Assembly (NCBI GenBank): GCA_012064385.1
Contig: QRDG01000350.1
Location: 1,076,593 to 1,140,592, forward strand
Reading direction: 5' to 3'
Length of the DNA: 64,000 nt
Source of the DNA: Puccinellia tenuiflora
Taxonomy: Eukaryota > Streptophyta > Magnoliopsida > Poales > Poaceae
The notes beneath the pieces are model-generated. The model had not been told where the DNA came from, did no database searches, and saw only the letters and a program-made list of their open reading frames with translations. Made by a program: the position numbers and the translations under genes. Positions 57,557 through 64,000 of the stretch are shown here, piece after piece. Position 1 is the stretch's first letter. Each line of letters starts with the position of its first letter.

Positions 57557-58370
57557 CATGATTCAAAATCTAAGCATAATAATTTAGTTACTGCACTTTC
57601 CTAGTTATTCTAGTTGGAATCAGTTTCTCTACACGAGACACCATTGATCTATTTTTTTTCCAAATCCAATTTCATAGTGTTTTGAAAGAAACCATATGGG
57701 AATTAGTTCGTCCACCAGTTGGATAGTATCTGCCCTTTTCTGCTTCCAGACCCAAGTATTTAATTTAAACAAAATCAAAGAATTTCCAAATAACTTACAA
57801 AGAAAAACCATTGAGGAAGGGCTCGGAGACGATATGAATTGCAGTGGCTCGCCTCCAACGGCGGTGGCTCAGGCGGTGGTGCTGGCTACGAAGAAGCGGC
57901 AAAGGTCATCGCTGCCATTACCACCGGTGAAGTCGCTCTGCGGCGAGCCGGTGGAGGTGCTTCATGATTCAAAATCTAAGCATAATATTTAGTTACTACA
58001 TTTCCTGGTTATTCTAGTTGGAATCATTTTCTCTACATGAGCCACCATTGATCAATTTTTTTTTTCAAAATCCAATTTCAAAGTGTTTTGAAAGAAACCA
58101 TATGGGAATCATTTCATCCACCAGCTGGATAATATCCGCCCCTTTCTGTTTCCAGACACAAAAATTTAATTTAAACAAAATCAAAGAATTTCCAAATAAC
58201 TTACAAAGAAAAACCATTGAGGAAGGGCTCAGAGTCAATATGACTTGCAGTGGCTCGCCTACAATGGCGGTGGCTCAGGCGGTGGTGTTGGCTACGAAGA
58301 AGCGACATAGGTCGTCGTTGCCACTACCACCAGTGAAGTCGCTCTGCGGCGAGCCGGTGGAGGTGCTTGC
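57557..58370. repeat. Tandem duplication, about 406-base unit
   Basis: CATGATTCAAAATCTAAGCATAAT starts near 57557 and 57963. Each unit ends in a GC-rich open stretch encoding VAQAVVLATKKR-RSSLPLPP and VKSLCGEPVEVL (plus strand) that I do not recognise. The second copy runs on in frame to about 58620. Confidence 0.82.
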
Positions 58371-59299
58371 TTCTGCTGCCTTTCATCGGCGGGATGGCGT
58401 GGCAACGCATAAGTCGCATATAGTACAGGTTTCTCCCTACACATTTCTATTCAGGACATGCCGAGTGCCTTCTCCCGTGGTTTGTGCCATTGGCACCCGT
58501 CAGGGTGGAGTTGGGGCAATCCACATGGCATTATGTAACTGTACAAGGGAGCCTTTAAAACACATTATTCTGCTTTCCGAAATAAAGGCTCCATCCCTAC
58601 TTGCTTATCAGTTTTGCTAGCATGAGCCTACACCCATGGAAGAATCCGATCAATTAATGCCCTTCAATCTGAAGTGTACAGGGGAACACCATGCAAATCT
58701 TTCGACAACTGGAGCAGAAAATAAAAAATATAACTGAATATAAGAGTAACTCCAGATAACATATCTTGTGAGTACAGCCGAACTATTTGGTCTAGGAGCA
58801 TCTAAATGGAAGAATATAATAGAAGGCAATTTAATCCAAAACGTAAAAAAAATATGTGCAAGCATCCCACCAAGACGTAAGTACGCTCCAGTTTCAGTTG
58901 TTATTTAGCAAGTAAGTATGGCCTCTGAAACCAATATTGACCAAATCTGTGAGCCTCAAGATACTTGCGGAACAATTGCAGCAATGTGCTATAAGATCAC
59001 AACTACTACAGTAGCCTAATGTCAACTCCAACCAAGTCACATTAAAGTTGACAGAAGAAAATGGAAAGAATAATTGCAGTCTATTGAAATACTTTAACTG
59101 GATGTCACTAAACTGCAGACACTAACTAAGTATAGAAATGGTGATATAGGATGCAATCGAAAGCATAATGATATCATGAAGACGAATTAACAACCAATAA
59201 AATTATTTCAAGTTCAGGCTTGATTTCACCATTTTTCAGCAAATAATATGAGAAAAGGTTAGTCAAGTTACCTCGCACGAACTGAACAAAAATTAATTG

Positions 59300-60000
59300 G
59301 CATACCATTGAAACACAAATATGGTCTATTGCCAAACAAAATACACAAACTGGAAAAATCTTGTAGAGTGCGGTGTTGACCTGATGTTGTAGGTCGCCAT
59401 TGCTTAGGGAGGCAGTAGCTAGCTTGGAAGAGGACGTCCAGGATGCGGTAATCCAGCAGGAAGCCATCAGAGTTCTCCCCTTCATCATCCCACACTGTCT
59501 CATCTTTCCCAGTCTATATCCCTCTCCGCCTCATCCCTTTCCTCCCGAATCTCACTGGTGGGGGCACCCCACGGTCGACCGGCAGCTGAGAACCATGGAG
59601 GGGTAAGCCGCATGGAAAGGCATGGACAAGAGGATAGGGTACAGGAGGGCTCACCTCGGCTTGATGTCGTCATCCGTCTCCGCGGCAGAGGCCTGGGCAT
59701 CTCCCTTGAACCTTCTTCCGAGCGCCGTTGTGGAGGTAGTGGAGGGGCGCAGCGGTGGCGAGAGATCGACGGCAGCGTCGCGAGCTCCGCGAGGAAGAAG
59801 AACTGAGCGAGAACGCGCATTAGCGGGGCAGGGCAGGAGGCGGCGGCAGCGGGAGCGAGTGACGGCTAGGGATTCTGCCGCCGGTTGCATCCCACGCGGA
59901 ACGGACCTGCGGCGAACCAACCCAACAAGGTCCACACCACATCTCAGGCGTTTAGTCGTGCGGCAAAACGCTCCATCTCCAGTCTCCACATCACCATGTG
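59300..60000 (-). pseudogene. Exon-like 5' gene block in Helitron 2 (not recognised)
   Basis: A GC-rich block at about 59660-60000 (minus) has open frames ending at a good donor CCGAG|GTGAGC (about 59660), e.g. a frame ending ETDDDIKPR. Another possible exon is around 59350-59480. It could be the first exon of the gene whose NDPK exons lie downstream, or of a different gene. No domain seen. Confidence 0.35.
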
Positions 60001-60074
60001 CCACTGACCTGCGGGCCCATGCCGTGGACGCACGACAGGCCAGAGATTCTAGGGAGTTTAGATGTTTGAGGGGA

Positions 60075-60363
60075 TGAACTAGCTAAAAAAAGAGCTCTGC
60101 AGATCCAGCGGGACTCAACCAGAACCGGAACGAAAACAGAACTAATCGACGAGCTAGCTACACATAACATGATAGCAGAGATGGCCGGGCTACGATCCCA
60201 GAACAGATGAGTACCATGGCATCCAAGTGCAGAGAAACAGCATCTTAAAAAGAGTTGCAGAGAACAGATCAACCTAACACTTCCCTACGTACTAGCCTAT
60301 ATGCCCACTCTTGCTCCAGACGACTTTGTAGTAGTTTCTACTCCAGTTGCTTATTCCGTCGTC
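60075..60363. other. Gene 6 3' flank
   Basis: Continues the unit flank after Helitron 2 (CAACCAGAACCGGAACGAAAACAGAAC at about 60116; GCCCACTCTTGCTCCAGACGAC at about 60302). Confidence 0.75.
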
Positions 60364-61449
60364 CTACATGGCTTCCGCCGCTGCAGATAAGAATGTAAAA
60401 GATCAATTAGAGACTAAATCTGTAATCAACCGGGGGGCGTTAAAAAAAGCAACTTCTAGTTGTAGCTAGTCAAAGAGATCCGTGAAATGCCATCTCTGCT
60501 AAACGAGTCAGGATACCTGGCGCTGCTGCTGCTGCTGCATTCCTGTTGTTCCTGGCCATCGACCATGCGTCCATGCCCTTCAGCACGGCGAACCTTATAC
60601 AATCGTAGAGCTCAAACAGCGCATAGATAGGCGCACAGATCACCATGCCGATCAGTGCGCCTTCTACCACGCCCTGCAGCAGAAGGGCGCACATTGTCCC
60701 CAGTCTGATTGTCCCTGCAGACGTTCCATTCGTGCCCAGCAGAGCACACACACGCATCACAAGTTAACTACAGACAGAATCGTTCAAGAAATTAAAAATT
60801 TACCGGGACCGAGCGAGCACTACTCACTGATCATCTCTCCCAGGGGCGGCGGCGGTGTCAATATCTCCAAGAGGAGGTAGCAGCTGGAGCTGAGGGCCCT
60901 GGCCACGCGTCCTTGCGTGCCGCCGCCCGCCTCCCAGCTCCTCGCCACTGCAAGCGACGCCTCCCGCAGGCACAGGACGCAGTCCGCCGCGCCGCGGTCC
61001 CTCGCGCACTGCGCCACCACGCGCACCGTGCGGTCTCCGCCTTTGCTCGCCGGAATCGTCGCGTAGGCGGTGGCCACCGAGCCGTCCCGCTGGGCCAGGG
61101 ACTGCGCCAGCGACACGAGCCTCTGAACGCTGACGATGTCGGGGCTCGGGACAGCGTCGCCGGAGAAGAACACCGCGCCGAACTCGTCGTCCGCGCTGGC
61201 AGAATAGTTGGCGCTGACGATGTCGGGGCTCGGGACAGAGTCGCCGAGGCAGAGGCCGCGAACCAACGCGCGGTCGGAGGCGGTCCTGCCGGCGGTCTGC
61301 AGGGACAGGGAGGCGCTGCCGCCGTCCGCGGTGGGCTTCGGCGGCGGGTAGCACTTGGTCACGTAGAAGTTGGCTCGGTCCTCGGTGACGCCGGTGGGCG
61401 CCGTCATCGCAACTAGGAGGAGGGTGGCGAGGCAGCGGGTGAGCGCCAT
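60364..61449 (-). CDS. Gene 6: internally deleted DUF26-TM gene (PDLP-like)
   Basis: Possible exons are 61449-60828, 60714-60517 and 60380-60364, about 278 residues, with an open frame throughout. The signal peptide MALTRCLATLLLVAM is present. Domain 1 has lost about 20 residues after GGSA and about 45 residues around the motif: CLGDS is followed by VPSPDIVS, so the second and third motif cysteines and two later ones are gone. Domain 2 is intact (CARDRGAADCVLC). Donor 1 is ATCA|GTGAGT. Exon 2 resembles gene 5 (GVVEGALIGMVICAPIYALF, then a longer basic tail to AAAAAAP), and exon 3 adds AEAM. The promoter is truncated 63 bases upstream of the ATG by a Helitron. Probably non-functional or altered; the frame is open, so I keep it as a CDS. 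Confidence 0.55.
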
Positions 61450-62425
61450 GGGCGATGCCACGATGACAGTGGTGATCACAAGAGCTCGAACTACTGCCAC
61501 AGTAGAAGGTACTAGTAGGCCTTGGCGCGGCGGCACGCCGCGCCCGTAGAGTAATCTTTAGAAGGAGCATAAAAATATTTGCTGCGCATAAAGATACTTT
61601 GTGTTGAATTAGTATGGGGTGAAGCGAATGGACACTAAAATTACTATTGCAAAAGGGTTTCAAATAGACCGGTGAGATAGAAAATGGAAATGGGGAGCAT
61701 TACCTTTACTTTGTTCGTTTGGTCCATAGAGTTTGGTTGAATTGATTGTGGCTGTGACTTGGGCTAGTTGGGTCAAGATTTGGTCACCTTTTTAGTTTGA
61801 TGGAACAGCCCTGTATGTTTCAAAGGCTAGGAACACAAGTTCAATAGGGCATCTAAATTCGAATAGCTAGGAAATGTACTAACATGGTTTGGGCATGTAA
61901 ACCACACAGCTATTGCATCAACCCCTGTTGTCTCAACATAGCCAGTAAAACAATGTCTAGTTTGGTTTGTTCTAGAAAAGCAGAGTCAACAGGTCCTTTT
62001 TAATCTCAATCTAGTAATAAATAAAATACTAACAAATAAACACGAACGGCACACTGAGAGCAGAACGAAAAATAACCAGTTACTCGGTGACTCTTATCTT
62101 CAAAAACAGTCACACGTATTAAACGGAAAAGAAATTATGGGTCAATATAGTTGTGGAAATATAGTTTTTTAAGTAATGAATGGACACAAATTTCGCCCAG
62201 ACTTGGGATGGCAATGCATGATGACAATGAAGCCATGGCTGCACCAGCAAGGAAATACGGCCTCAAAGAAATAAAACACAAATAAATAGAAAAGTAGGAA
62301 ATGTAAGACTTAGAGAGGTTATAAATATAACCTCACCACGGGCTTCAAATCTTCAATTTGGTTGTGGCTAAGCAAGTCATTCAGAGAACATGCCGTTAGC
62401 CAAATCTATCAACACATAACAACAA

Positions 62426-62905
62426 TTTTTTTCTGAAAGAGCGTCGTATATTGATTATGTGAAATTGTGAATGTCATGGATACAATCGATCAGGCTTGAT
62501 TTTGACGTACAGGTCAGAACCACACATTGTAAAACGCCAGCACGAAACTCTCTATGCTCTCGTTGACACAAATAATGAGCTACTAAGTTGCATCTTCTGC
62601 TGACTTTCTTCAGAATTACTTTGGCAATCCGATGACTTTTCAAAACAAATCTTTTACAATAAAACCAACCTCAAAGCTGTCCATCCTGTGCTCCTGGAGG
62701 GCTTCAATAACAGTGGTAAATTTGTCTCGTCAATAAGATTTGTCGAAGATATATATTTTTTTTTAATAGGTAGTGTCATCTCAAGTTCATGGAGGCACTC
62801 CAAGGCTTCTCCCATCGCTGCAGTTTGACAATGCAGGATATAGTCCGAGGCTGAGCATACAACTTTACCATTATGATCCCTTAGCGGTGCCTCCCAAGCT
62901 GACAA
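62426..62905 (-). pseudogene. RNase H-like (RVT_3) LINE 3' fragment
   Basis: The first part encodes WEAPLRDHNGKVVCSASDYI and LHCQTAAMGEALECLHELEM (62905 to about 62780). After a disrupted stretch come KVSRRCNLVAHYLCQREHREF and RAGVLQCVVLTC (about 62620-62510), as in the RNase H domain of plant LINEs. It ends AATATACGACGCTCTTTCAG plus an A-run (rc 62426-62445), a LINE-type 3' end. Frameshifts and an inserted T-rich patch (about 62750-62765) make it dead. Confidence 0.75.
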
Positions 62906-64000
62906 GCTTCATCCCTGCTATCTTTTATAAAGCTAACATCTACATTACACCTACATTACACCTCATCCAACCAACTTAGGTTTTTTTCCATTATTATTCC
63001 ATGCCTTACGCATGCACTGGATCCTAGACAGATACAACCAATGTTTGATGTGCTGGTGCTTTTCCTTTTGTTTCAACGGTAGCATGTCCCTTTGTAAGGC
63101 TCTGCACAGTAGCTAGATAATTATATGAGTAGCGTATAGATTTTAATGGATGCATTACCTCTCCCAAAAAGGGTATAATTTCGATGATGCCAAGCTCTCC
63201 ACGAGATGAACAACATAATTTTTTTTGTCTCATATCTGAACTTATTTTACGTTTGCTTTTTCAGAAGTAAATGAAAGCGATGCATAACAGCTACTACACT
63301 GACCACATAAAAACTATCTACAAAAACAGAGTGCTGAAGCAGCAATCGAAAATCCTTACTCCATTCGGACTATATGTAAAACCTATAAAAATATTTTCAC
63401 ACTCTTTTACTAAGGGAGACTCCTATTTTGAGGATCCAACAACTCTGATTTTGAGCATACACTTGTGCTCTTTTGCTACAAAAAATAAAAGTCATCCGAG
63501 CATGCCGCATTGCCTATAAGAAGCATTTATAGAAATATCATGTTCAGCAAATGGTTCATGCAAGTTAACAATAAAATCTGCACAAATAAATAGTAATAAT
63601 TCGATAAAACCATGTGAATCACCATATTATGTAGAACTGAAACTATCAAATAATGGGCACTATTTACATCCATTGTCAGAACAGTCTTGTAAAAATAAAT
63701 TGATAGATTGTGTGCATTAGATTGATTCAGATAACATGGTTACACAGATTTAAAGCGAGAGAAGCGAACCAACCTAACATAAAACACTGGAAAAATAGTA
63801 GTAATGCCTAATGAGCCAAATAAAGTACATAATGTAAACTGAATGACAAGATAAGGTACTATCCTCCAGCGACAATGAGAAATTTATAATTCACCCCACC
63901 ATCCGACACCCAAGCCGTAACATAATACATGAGCACAAGGGAATGGAGAGAAACATAATGATAGATAAATGAAAGGAAAACTTCCTTCCTTTTCTACACC
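62906..64000. other. AT-rich DNA, no gene seen
   Basis: Short open frames only. No domains, splice-bounded exons or transposon ends recognised up to the window edge. Confidence 0.4.

Larger units (their letters stand above)
53854..60074 (-). mobile_element. Helitron 2 (non-autonomous, 6.2 kb, gene-carrying)
   Basis: Minus-strand start A|TCCCCTCAAACATC (60074). The end is a hairpin GGCGC-loop-GCGCC (53866-53883), an eight-base spacer and CTAG|T (53854-53857). Joining the flanks gives CATGTGAA|TGAACTAGCTAA, matching the gene 1 flank GGTGTGAATGAGCTAGCTAA (about 3427-3446), so insertion between A and T is shown directly. No Rep/helicase. Inside are nucleoside diphosphate kinase exons, a Stowaway-like half (about 56270), tandem duplications and a GC-rich 5' exon-like block. 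Confidence 0.88.
61512..64000 (-). mobile_element. Helitron 3, 3' end (continues beyond the window)
   Basis: On the minus strand a perfect 9-bp-arm hairpin (GGCGCGGCG / CGCCGCGCC, 61524-61544) is followed by eight bases, CTAG (61512-61515) and T. Gene 6 promoter homology stops exactly there. The 5' TC end was not identified and probably lies past 64000. The interior contains a LINE remnant (62426-62905) and otherwise AT-rich DNA without a supported gene. Confidence 0.65.

Noticed and set aside
1..64000. CRISPR arrays, tRNA/rRNA genes, bacterial-type systems
   Set aside because: No regularly spaced repeats of that kind, no tRNA cloverleaf or rRNA sequence recognised. The content is plant nuclear DNA.

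Overview
This window looks like nuclear DNA of a grass, probably a Pooideae (wheat/barley/ryegrass-type) genome. The signs are stacked nested retrotransposons with plant-type LTRs, Stowaway and Tourist MITEs, Helitrons, CACTA ends, a plant-type P450 exon pair and GC-rich intron-split genes. No prokaryotic features were seen. The lineage call is an inference from element types, not a match.

The organising theme is a tandem array of one gene family, all on the minus strand: copies at 3973-4978 (gene 1), 14218-15017 (gene 2, dead), 31090-32079 (gene 3), 39736-41017 (gene 5) and 60364-61449 (gene 6, internally deleted). A fourth unit at about 33.4-34.4 kb keeps only its 3' flank. Each gene encodes a signal peptide and two DUF26/Gnk2-type cysteine-rich domains. 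After a short intron, a second exon supplies a single transmembrane helix. This is the architecture of plasmodesmata-located (PDLP-like) proteins. Recognisable 5' and 3' flanks repeat with each copy, so the array grew by segmental duplication.

The rest is mobile DNA in the spacers. From left to right: a broken P450 (110-914) and an LTR fragment; a truncated LINE (6665-9439) and a truncated Copia element (9440-14190) that removed the 3' part of gene 2; a solo LTR (15230-18235) carrying a Helitron and a Tourist MITE; and a LINE-like insertion 'X' (19139-36593) hit successively by three LTR insertions. The outermost X insertion, 'Y', has ends sharing a target duplication 12 kb apart, and gene 3 lies between them. 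Further right are a CACTA remnant with a C2-domain gene fragment (34438-35730), a CACTA-like end rich in GCCGAGGG hairpins (42.05-42.78 kb), a LARD-like element with 3.6-3.7 kb LTRs around only 441 bp (45622-53378), a 6.2 kb Helitron carrying nucleoside diphosphate kinase exons (53854-60074), and the 3' end of a third Helitron that cuts off the gene 6 promoter (61512 onward).

Because the gene units are paralogous, several insertions can be checked inside this window against an 'empty' copy. That gives unusually firm boundaries for the 6.2 kb Helitron, the hAT MITE at 46068 and the X element. No RNA gene and no CRISPR was seen. Three genes look potentially functional (1, 3, 5), gene 6 is doubtful, and every other coding stretch is a transposon or a fragment.
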